A stretch of 49,546 nucleotides of DNA from Apostichopus parvimensis (Eukaryota; Echinodermata; Holothuroidea; Aspidochirotida; Stichopodidae). The position numbers were made by a program, and so were the translations under genes. This document shows, in pieces, positions 12,601 to 24,600 of the stretch. The DNA is taken from contig KN885399.1 in NCBI GenBank assembly GCA_000934455.1, positions 36,264 to 85,809 on the forward strand. Reading direction: 5' to 3'. The notes under the pieces are model-generated. The model saw only the letters and a list, made by a program, of their open reading frames with translations, was not told the origin of the DNA and made no database searches. Within the stretch, counting starts at the first letter, position 1. The number at the start of each line of letters is the position of its first letter.

Positions 12601-15600
12601 TATTTGAACTGGTTCTTTTCTAATAAAACCAAAAATAAGTATTTTATTATTAATAAAATAGAAGACATCTTGATACACAGTGCACGCAGTGTTTTAAACT
12701 TAGAAATATGGTTAAACTTCAAAGAAAATTTTAAAGCAAAAACAGTTTTATCTGTTATTCCTTAAAAGAACAATTTTGCCTAGTGAATTCAATATAGGTC
12801 CTTTGTTATTAGAGTTGTATGCTGACAAATGAGTTGATGCTAAATGATCACCATCTCTCAGTTTATTTTATATTTATGTTTGTGTAACTACCTTTACTCT
12901 AGGAATAATCCACATGTAGTACCAACATTCATTATGCCAGCCTTTACTGCAGGCTACAATTATCTATGCTAGCTTTAGCAAGGCCTGAGGTAAACATATA
13001 CCAAGAGGCTTCCTTTAGTAGGCATTGGTTATATGTGCTTCATACAATGCAATTATCCTAACACCATCGGACATGGAAATGTATACATTGATGTCCAGAC
13101 CGTTCAAACTCCAAAGTCAAAGTTACTTTTTCAGAATATGGAACATCAAAGCAAAAGTTTGTTTTGCCAAATAACAAAATTGCTCTCACTTTTTGATGTC
13201 TAGCTTATTGATGATAGGTGATTCACTATGTCCAAATTGTCCCTTCTTTCTTAGTTCTATAGGTTGTCTGTAATGCCATCATCGCTTGTTTTTTTTTTTT
13301 AAATCTGTTATAGTTAACTTGGTGCCACACATGATTTGCAGATCCACAAGACATTTATTTTCATGTTACGGTACCTACATTGACAGTTTGTTCCTCTCCA
13401 GCCATCCTCACATTGGTTATTTTCACACACACCTGTGTCTAAGGCACAGAGAGTGTTATCTGCACAATGACATTCCTGTTTACAATCAGCACCAAACTTC
13501 CCTCTTTCACAAGCTGTGGAAATAAACAAAACACCAAGTATGATGATGTCAGCATCCAATACTACAGGTTTATTCTCAATTTGAATGCAATTAACTTAAA
13601 AATCTCAAGAGAATAAGACTTTTTATATGAGAGCAATGCATCTGTGAAAGGCTGAGTGTTGCTTTAATCTAACCTTAATATAAATTTGTTATACAAAAAG
13701 TGTTGAAAGTCATCGAAGGGTGCTCTGTTGTTCATGTGAATTTAGAAGTGTATGTTAGACATTTAGACTTTAACATGGACTAACACTTAACCATCCTCCT
13801 TTACGAGACACATGTATGCCAAATATTAAAGAGACGTACATACTATGAATGGTGATGTTGTTTAGCTTGACGGGGATATCGTTTTTATTAACATTTTATT
13901 TTCAGTGTTCAAATGGATTCAAAAAAAAAATCATATATAATGGCAATAAACAATTGCTTAATTTGACGGCACAAATATACTAGGAAGATACTATTTAGTG
14001 CAGATTTGTTGCTCGAATATGCTGGTTGTGTTTGTCCCTTCATAGTGCTGCTGAATACCAGAAAGAGGCATGTACACTTCAGACGGAATTGCTCCTCATT
14101 ATAGTAGGCTCCCTTTAACACAACTTGTGTGCTTCTAAGTGTAATGGCATTTATTCATGTTTTGAACATACATCTTGTATATTCACAGATATCTCCATCA
14201 AATCAAACATGAACATTTATTTGACCTGGCCCACTGCAGCTAAAAATATTGCTGTGACCTACTCCAAGCAAGGTTGCAGAGAGGGGATCAATTGTGTTTA
14301 TTAAAATATGGTGGTATAAATACTTTTAAGAGCCAAGTATCTAGGCCTATGTATAATGTTTGGTCTATATATGTTCAAAGGAAGTTTGGCCGTTGTCTTT
14401 ACAAGTCCATCTTTGCTGTGACATTAGTCCCCAGTGAAGTCTTTAGAATGAAGATAAATGCTTGGTCTTTGTTCCAGTCTAGGATAGGCCTCCTTAAATT
14501 AGGTAGTGAAACACATAAACCTACACTTTAGGCTAGCTCTAACATCACTGGTTTCATGCGTTCCCTCATTTTGCGTAAGCTGCATTAAGTACGGATTGCC
14601 CATCTATGAAAATCAGTCAAAAAGGCTAGGCTAGCGCCAACAAAATGCAGTAGGCCATGAATTGTAAATTCTTTGCATAGGATATGGTGGGCAATATATG
14701 ACCAAATGGGCTGCTTGTTATGTTCTTTTGTAATCAATGCTTCATCAACTTTGGAAGGTGGCATATATGACTATGTGTGTTACATTTAGACCCGGAAGTC
14801 ATAATGTGTCACTGTGTCATCTTACATGCAATAAATGTACTGTTATCAGGGTTTTGAGATTCAGCAGCATTTCTACTCTAGTTTCAGTTGCTATAGTTGT
14901 TGTATTAGTATTTATTTATAACTTGTTTTTTTCGTTCTTTTCAAGTTAACGTATCAAGATATTGCATATTTACAGTGGAAGAGAAATGAATTTCAGAGGC
15001 AAGTACTAATAATAATAATTTAGCAATTTTCTGGTTTTTTTCATCAAATCTGACTAAAATGTATACCCTATTATTGTACAGCATGCATACTCATTAGCCT
15101 GTTCATTTATTTCAAAAGAATAACGACCTATTGGTATTCATACCTTCTGTACAGTTTAATCCTTTGTAGCCAGCAGGACAAAAACAGCCAAGAGGATTAG
15201 GATAACAGATGATTGCACCCTGACATCCATCAGCATGGTCATCACCAGAATCATCACATTTATACTCAGCATTCTGACCAAAGATATTCCTGCCATGAAC
15301 TGTTGATCAAAACATGATCAAGACATTAGTGACCTTGGCAACAGCTGACATATCAGTGACACAATCTTACCTAAGACATTCCTTCCTCCTGCTGTAATAG
15401 GAGGTAAAGTTGCATCCAGAAATATTGATATACATGTTGATGAAAATAAAAGCACAAATAGGGAGAAAAAAGCTAATAGATCAGTGACAAATCTGACCAA
15501 AGATATTCTCGTCATGTACAAATGAGTGGAGACAATGAAAGTGCAATACATAGTCATAATGCAAATTAATGTTATATCTCAACTGAAAATAATATTTCAG

Positions 15601-18600
15601 GCAACAGTCTAACTGATCAATCACACAATTTATAACATATTCCAACCATGTACAGATGATATGAGTAGATAATTATAGCATATGTTATGTTCATGATCCA
15701 AGGTAATGTCTCAATGTAGGAATAGATATCCTTTTTTGCAGTCAATTGTTAATGAAAAATACAATGAGGAGATAAATATAGTAATTAATGAAGGTTCTCT
15801 TGAATGAACTATAAGGGCAAAGATATCATTTCCAAAGTGTGAGATCAGATCCTGTCCTCAGCCAGCATCAAAATAGCAGGATCTGATCCAGATTTCAGAT
15901 CTGAATAGCATAGCAAACTACAGTCTCGATCTCCACGTTGAGAACAGATCCGGACCTACATGGTAAAAGCACCCTTAGCATCGTTATCAATGCTTTTTTA
16001 TTCCAAGGAGAAAATTAGAACTGAATAATGACATCACCTGTGTTCCTAATAGTAGTTCCTTCAACAATTTTAAGATAAGTTAAAGTACACAGGATTGTAG
16101 ACATCATGCGTTATACTTTAGACAAAGAATGAACTTACTATTTGCACAATTGTTTCCACTGAATCCAGGAGGACAAAGACACACACCAGTTAAATCTGAA
16201 CAAACCCCTCCGTTAATACAAGGTTCACATGTATTAGTACAGCCAGGTAGACTCCACATGTTCTCTGGACATTCTACAATTATTGAAGAGTGAAAAATAT
16301 CTCAGTATAATTGATCAATGAATGAGAATTTTGGCAGAGTAATTGAGTTGTACTTAGAAATATGGTGTGTTGGTATATGCAAAAACAGATACCTATATAC
16401 CAGCTGACGAATAACTGGTATTACCAGGTTTACCAGGAATTTTTGCAGAACCGCTACTTCCAGCATTAATGGACTATCGAACACTAGCATGAACCATATG
16501 GACACTAGCCTAACCTATGAAAACGGTTTTCCCATTAATGATTTTTTTTCCATTGCAGAAGCTCGTTTAAAGATTTGATAAAAATGAAAATAAAGTCCAA
16601 ACAATCAGTGTTGTTTACATTTCTTTCATTCAGGCTAGACCCTATTAAAAGTATTATAAATTAACACCTTTATCCAACACTCATCCAGCGACTGGATTGC
16701 CATTCCCCCTTCTAACGTTACCATCATACTATATTTCATACAATATTTAATGGTATCCAATGAGAACCATTGTATTGGAATCTCTTAGGTCTTAGTTTTC
16801 ATTCCTCAATCCCTATTTTCACCATGTCTCAAACCAACCACAAGAAAGATGGGCCTATACATGATCTACTGAATGCAATCAGCACTGCAGTGTGTATAGT
16901 AGTAGCACACAAATGTGTACCTTGCCTATAACACACTAACTGCACTGTATTGTGTGTAGTTCTAGCACACAAATGTGTTATGTGTACCCTGCATATAAAA
17001 AACTAACAGCACTGTACTGTGTGTAGTACTAGCACACAAATGTGTACCCTGCCTAAACAGTAACAGTGCAAATGTACAGTACAGTCCACTGCAGGACCCA
17101 GTCCAACTACAAGCAGCAGCATATAATGGGTATGGGACTTTCAACGTAAGAATTCGGATAGTAATGCGCAGAATCCATATAAAAAAGACCATACCAGGTA
17201 AAGATAAAATTTACAACGAGGGTTGTGCGCAGAGTCGGTATTCATATATTGTAGAAGATGCTACTAACTACTGTAGTAACAATTGACAGGTATGAATATA
17301 CATATTGTGCAGAATCAGTTTCTGCCCAAAATAAATTTTTAGAGCATTTGACAAACCAGGTGCTGAAAAGGAACTATGCTGAAGTTTCAAGTATTAGTCA
17401 TAGCAAAGTGTGGTTATCACAACATGACTGGCGAATTTATCTGTTTGTCCCTTCATTGATCTTCTGTCCGGTTAGCTCTCTTGGTATGTGCTATGATTCA
17501 TCTATGGTGGTGATCTGCATTAGGTTTGTACACACACAGTACAAGCAACAGGTGCAAGGGCTAAGATTGGGCAGCAAGAATGTTTACAGTTTCGGACTAG
17601 GGGGAGTGGTCAGGTATATGTTAAACAGTAGCAGTGGCAATATTCTCGAGTTCGCATAGATTATCTGGCTCCGTAATTTAATCGGGTATATACTATTTTT
17701 ACCAGGTACTCAAGTTTTTTCCGGATATAATGTACCTGGTATTTTTGGTTTATTAGTTTATGACTGATTTCAATACCATCCTATTGGGTATGAATGAAAT
17801 ACCAGGTATATTTATATATATAGACGCACCCTACTTAAAAAAATATCAATGTAAAAGTTATTAGATGTGTGTGATTGTTGTGCATGTTTCTAACTTCTCT
17901 CGATACTGTGCAATATCAATCAATGTGCAGTAAAATCATAAATCATCTGTTATTATTTTGCATTATTTTAGGTCTTGGAAATTTATCAGGTTGGAGCTAG
18001 CCTAGGGAGCTGTTATCACAATTTTTTTAACCAAGTGCTGAAAATTCCAAAACTTGCTGGTGACATGTCTCCCCACAACCTTACCACCCTCGTACTACCG
18101 TGCCTAGAATGAACTAATAACCTGTCAACACTGTGTGCCCTCTATGACCGGCCCCACCTTTAAATGGGCTTCCTTTTCATGAGACCACATCCCCTCCCAA
18201 AGTGATCACATAACAGGAGCTGAGGGGTAGTCTTAAATGAAAGTTTATATCCGCTGGACGTGAGCAAATTGCTGGCTAAAACATTGCATCCCGGACAGAG
18301 AATCCTGCATTCGTAACAGTGCTGAAGACTTGCCATTTATATATCTACCACTGATGATAAACACGTGTTCATGAGAGGGTTTTCTGTTTCCGTGAGTTAA
18401 TTCAGTCAAAGACTGTCCTTTCTACAGAATGCAGTTGGTATAGAGTTTGTAAAGCTCTCATCAAAGTAACAACAAGGTCATATAAAGTGAATAACTATTT
18501 TTAACTTCTGTCAATTAGATCATTTCAGGTTAAGTATATACTGAAATGAAGAAACCTAAATTAGCAGTATATATAAAATGTGAAAATCAAAAGAAATACA

Positions 18601-21600
18601 CACCTCTGACAATCACATTCATAATAGCATGGACTTGGTTAATGTAACCACTATGTTCATGGCACTCAAAGACAACAGATTTCAAAGCACTAACATCACC
18701 ACAAGATTTCTTTGCCCAACAGGAGCTGCCTGTTGACCCGTCTGGATTCCAAACACCATCTCTCCTCCAACGAAGCCATGCCATATCTATGCTTGACTCA
18801 ATCATGACAGTCACGTTATCGCCCAATGATGCACCAGTGGAATACTCCAAAGCTTTAGTAGTTGCTGAAAAGAAATTTAGACAGTAAGGTAGTGATACAA
18901 GCACACAGCCTATTGTAGATACACATTTGTTGGATATTATTTTGATGTGCTTTGTCATGTACATTGGTAAATCTGCCATGAAATCATAAAGGGTGAGAGA
19001 CAAAACTGGTCAACCAGAAACTTGAAATTTTATGTTAATTCAGTAGGAAACATTCACTTTTAGTTTGTATAATATACAGTATATTGAAGCTTATGAATTT
19101 AAGAAAGAACATCGCAAACTTGTGTTGATGGAGACCTTGCAATGCTAATTTATGTCAGAAATTACGAGGGACAGAATTTGATTAAAATGACCTAACTATA
19201 GATTGGATTTGTCAATCAATTCACCTTTCTTATGTTTGTGAGCAACACATACTTTATGCATACATTTTAGCACAAATAGTTCCAAAAATGTTTTCTAAAA
19301 TTGGAAAAAATATCATAAATTAGGACAAACTTATCCCTCACATTTTCAGACGTCTAAGTTTATTTCACATGTGCAGATGGAAAAAAAATGCTGTGATAAT
19401 TGTGAAACTCTCCAAGTATCAACAATTTTAATACTCTTAACACCTGCAACTTACATAAAAGAAAACAAAATTACAGGGGGGGGGGGGGCAGCACTGTTAA
19501 TTTTTGCGAGGGACAGAATTACTACACGAGAGACAGAATTTCAAACAGCAGTTTCATTGTCATTTTACTAAGGCATTGCCAGGTGACCACCTCATACATT
19601 GCTAAATCTTCACCAAATGGTTACATTACACATTTAGCTAATTAAGCTCTGAAACCAAAGATATTCCAAAACTTACTGGTTTGGATATTTACGAGTGACG
19701 AGCTTACCTGTCTCACCACAACCTGAGCACACTCATTCTACCGCGCCTAGAATGTCCTGGTAACCTTTCAACACTGTGCACCCTCTGTGACTCGGCTTCA
19801 CGGGTCAATGCCCTTCCTTCTCATGAGACCAAAGCCCCTCCAAAGTGGTCTCTGCCTTGGATTCGAGTAGTAGTCCTTCCCGACAAATTGGGAGGGCTAC
19901 CCCCCCGACTCCTCGCCTAACATCGAACTTCTGACGCTTCCGACGGGAGGAGTAGTACTCCCCGTCCTGTTAGGAGGGGGGACTACCCTCTACGACCCCG
20001 TCCACGCCTGTACCCCTTAGCTCTAACAAAGGAGACCTAAGATAGCAGGAGGTACTCTACAAGTTAGGCCCAATGCCCTGAACACCGTAAAGTTTAACAG
20101 AGAATGGCAGATTAACTCAAGTATCAACAATCTTGAAGAAAAAATATATATATAACGCTTCTTCATATATATATAAACACTTTTAAGACACTCTTCCCCA
20201 AGTTACTCATAGTGCTTCTAAGTTACTACGAGTTACTATAAGTTAATTACTACAAGTTACTACCGATCTAGGTAAAACTTTTTTTACAATGAAACTCACC
20301 GGTAATAATAGATGATCGCACGAGGACTCGTTTGGTAGTGGCACCTCCTTTCCTCAGGTCTCTTGGCCTGTGCTGGAAGGTGTTTTGTCAAGTCAGTGCG
20401 ACCGCTCCTCCGTCCGGCTGTGTTCCACCCCCCTCGGGGGAGGGAGGCGGGAATGGAGACAGGTAAGCTCGTCACTCGTAAATATCCAAACCAGTAAGTT
20501 TTGGAATATTTACTTCGCTCCTCGCTTACCTGTCTCACCACAACCTTCGCACCGAGTGGCACTGCCCGATGGTGGGAGGCCCGAGGGGTGGGACCTAATG
20601 CCCGCCGGACTTCGCATCACCGCGCTACAAAATGCCGTCTCGGCCTGTAATGAGTCTGAAAGGTAACAGGCGACGAACGTCGTTGGTGTCCGCCAAGCTG
20701 CTGCCTTAAGGATGTCCTCTATTGGGACTCCTGCAAAGAGAGCTGTCGAGGCCTCTACTCCTCTAATGTCGTGGGCCCTTGGTGTAGTCGTGCCAACTGC
20801 GAAAGGGCGAATATTCTCTGTCAACCACCGAGAAAGGGTGTCCTTAGACGCCGCTGAATAAGGTGCTCTGGGTAGTATGAATAAGGACGTGGTTGTTCCT
20901 CTCAGGGGTTGAGTCTTGTTCAGGTACCACTTGAGAGCCCTGACTGGGCACCACAGTTTGTCCTCTGCGACTGAGGAGAGCGTCTTTATTTCGGGGATAA
21001 AGATGTCTCCCGGTAGGAAGGATAGGACCTGGTTCTTGGCTATGAAGGACAGATCGGGGACCATTCTCACCCCGTGGTTCTCAAACCTGATATGGTTCTG
21101 TTTCGTAGACAGCATGGAGACAGCTCCAGCTTGGAGTTGTAGGATTTCCCCGAACCATGGTCTGCGAGGCCAGAATGGGGCTACCAGTATGACTCTCCCC
21201 CTGGAGTGTTGGATTTTTCTTAGGACCTGGCCGATCATGCAGAGCGGCGTGAAGGCGTAGGCTTCCAGATAGTCCCATGGGAAGGACATGGCGTCGATGT
21301 GGTGCGCCCTGCGGTGGAACCGTCTTGAGCAGAAGATCTGAAGTTTGGCGTTCTCCGCCGTCGCAAACAGGTCCACCATCGGTCTGCCGAGGACTTTGAA
21401 AATCCTGTTGCACGTTTCTTGGGATAGTGCCCACTCGTTGGGGTCCATCTGTCCTCTGGACAGGGCATCGGCCATCACGTTCAATTTGCCGGCGATATGG
21501 GATGCTCGTAGTGTCATGCCGGAGTCCTTGGCTGTCATTAGGACTTCCCATGCCAGGTGACATAGTCTCTCGGAGTGGGTGCCCCCTTGTCTGTTTATGT

Positions 21601-24600
21601 AGGCTACTACGGTGGTATTGTCTGTGAAGACGGTGGTCGCTGTGTTTTGCACGTTCTCGTGGAACGACTCTAGGGCCCGTTTTACAGCCAACATCTCTAG
21701 TAAGTTGATATGCCAAGATTTCTCCACTGGGGACCACGTCCCCCAAGCTGTTAGGTTGTTCCAATGGGCTCCCCACCCTGTCAGTGAGGCGTCCGTCGTG
21801 ACTGATGTCATTGGCAGATTCGCGACGAAAGGCACCCCTTGGTCCCAGTTCTCCGTGTCGTGCCACCATTGCAGGTGGGGTTGTGATCTCTATTCCGACC
21901 TGGGGATCGGCGCTGTTTTGTTTAGGTTTTGAATATTGGTTGGTCGTCTTTCGCAGGTGAAGTTGCAGCGTACGCATGTGTAGTCTGCATAATCGCACCA
22001 CGTCGACCAGGCTGGCCATCAGCCATAGGGCTCGGAGCCACAGCCCTGTCGATGACTCTTGTTGTGATAGGATTTGGGCTGTGGTCGTTCTGACTGCCTT
22101 GATCCTCTGTTCTGAGGGACTGGCTATCCCTGTTGTGAAGTCTAGTATAGCCCCCAGGAACTGGATCGTCTGTGTTGGGGTCAGCTGTGACTTTGTTTCG
22201 TTGATTATCCAACCCAGTTCCTGAAGGGTTCGTACCGTCTTTTGTACGTTGTCTGACGTGTTCGACTCCGACTCTCCTACTATGAGCCAGTCGTCGAGGT
22301 ATGCGTATAGTGTCACTCCTCTTTTTCTGAGGTGAGAGATTACAGTTCCCGAAACTCTCATGAAGGCTCATGGTGCTCTTGACAGGCCGAACGGGAGTGC
22401 GCTAAATGTGAATTTCCTTCCGGCGTATTGGAAACCTAGGTACCGTTGATGGTGTCGATGTATCGGTATGTGTAAGTAGGCATCTTGTAAGTCCACGCTT
22501 ACCGCCCACATACCCTTTCTGAGTAGGGGTAGGATTAAATTGGCTCTATGCAATTCTTGTTCAGGGGTTTTAAGTTTAGGATGGGACGCCAAGATCCGTC
22601 CCGTTTTGTTGTTAGAAAAAGGGAGGACCAGAAGAGGGGTCCCGCCTCTCCCGATACCTCTACAATTGCCCGCTTTGCCAGCAGGTCGAAATTTTCCCTT
22701 CTGGCGCCGCTTCTTGGACGGGTTCCGTGGGTGTTGGTGTCAGTCTTCCTCCATCCCCGAAAGGTGGACTGGAGGTGAATTCTATTCGGTAACCTTGTGA
22801 GATCATCTCCAACACCCATTTGTCCCCGCCCATAGTTTCCCATTGCTGGGTGAAGTATGATAGTCTCCCCCCCCCCACCTGCGGAGTTGCCGCGGTGAGG
22901 TGGGCACCCCTAGGGCCGGGCGGCAAACGGCGGTCTAGCGGAGGAGCGGTCGCTGTCCCGTCGAGTTGTCGTCAGGCCTCTGCCCGTGCCTCTCATTCCC
23001 CATGGACGATGTGGACGACTGGTTGATCCTCGTCCCCTGCCCCGTGGGGCCCCTCTTGCGGGTGTTCTGAGGGAGTTTCCTCTGCCCCCTCTGGCTGGTC
23101 TGGTTTCTCTCGGACGGTATGGTCTCGTTCTGAATCTCTCTGATGAACGGAATTCAGATTTGGCCAGGGTTTCTCTACGTGAGACTTCTTCCTGTAACTT
23201 TTGTTGGACGTTACCGGCGAATAGGTCGTCTCCAAGGGAGGGTAAGGCTAGCATCCTTGCCTTGGCTTCTACCGATGGCCAGCGGATGGAGGATACGACA
23301 TTCTCCCTTCTGGCCTTCACTGAACGTGTGGCGACTCTGGCGAACTGGTCGAACGCTAGTCTCACGAGCGGCCCCAGGAGTAATAACAGCTGACCAGCTT
23401 CGTTTCTGGACACGTGGTTGTCGTCCTGGGGGAGCTGCTGGTGGTGTCTCATCAGTACCTCCGCGGTGAGCATGAGGACGGAGGTAAGCTTCATCCCGGA
23501 GCGGGCAGCTACGTCTACGTCGACCAGTAGCTCCTCTAGCTTCTTCTGGTTCGGGTTTCTAAAGATATGTGTAGATGAGGATCCTTGTTCCGACCTCAGC
23601 TTTTCTTTAGCCTCCTGTGGGATGGATGGGCATTTGAAGAGGGCTTTCCAAGCGTCGTCTGGAACTCTGATGGATCGTTCAGCTTTGGCAGGGAACGCAG
23701 TCCATCTCTTCTTATCTGCGATCGCCTCGAACCTATCATAGCACGAGGCGTCGACTGGCATGGTGGATCTTGGTCGGTTTGTGACCTCCCCTGTCACCGT
23801 CAGTTTTGAGACCCGAGTTGGTTTGGAAGGCATGTCAGGTGATTCTTCGAAACTCAGGTGTTTCCGGAAGATTTCAGCCGCCCGCAGCGTGAGTTCCGGA
23901 GGCAATGCACCTCCCGCCATGGGGATTTCCTCCTCCTCGAGGCTACCTATGAGATCGTCCTCTAGGGACTCGAACTCCGGGGGATCGTCGGTTTCGTCTT
24001 CCAGACACGAGAGATTTACGGAAGCTCTGCAGTCAAGAGTGTCCTCACCGAGAACGACTGCCTCTGGTTCCTGGGTCGGTGGTGGTATCGGGACCGTACT
24101 GGTTTCTAGCCTCCGGCTCCCAACTTCTGTCTGCGCTCCGGCTCTCTGTTGCTCTCTCTCCAAGAGCGGTTTCAGGAGGCCTGTTAATTGGGCCAGCCAC
24201 GCTGGTTCTTCATCGTGGCGTTGTTTGTGGGGCCGGTACCTCCTCTTCGCCCTTCTGTAGCCATCGTCGGAGGAGCCAGATGACTGGTCTGAGGTTGGAG
24301 ACCATCTCCTCCTAGTGCCTCGCCTGAGAGAGCGGGACCGTGATCTGGTGCGTTCCCGTCTGGCTGGTTTGTGTGAAGTGTCTCTTCCTCTGCTGTCCCG
24401 GTCTGGGAACCCAGCTGTCGCTCCCGGTCCCCGCTCCGGGACCGGCTCTGGTTTGTCAGCGACCCTCCGGCCGCAGGTTCTCTGTTGTGCATCCCGGTTG
24501 GGGCCCGGACTGGGCTTTCCGGTGCCCGTGGCACCTGCCTTTCCGTAGGGGTGTTTCTTTGCGCCCCGGTTTGGGAAGCTCTCTCGGGGCCGGCGATGCC

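Larger units (their letters stand above)
16274..18603. other. Gene A intron 3
   Basis: A 2.3 kb intron containing the 70-bp repeat (16878-17060), several TACCAGGTA-type palindromes (16415-16440, 17193, 17700, 17745, 17805) and a DIRS terminal fragment (18040-18235). The 133-codon plus-strand open frame at 17258-17659 has no recognisable domain and is not called as a gene. Confidence 0.55.

Noticed and set aside
17258-17659. 133-codon plus-strand open frame in intron 3
   Set aside because: No recognisable domain or splice context. Length is within chance for AT-rich DNA with many frames examined.
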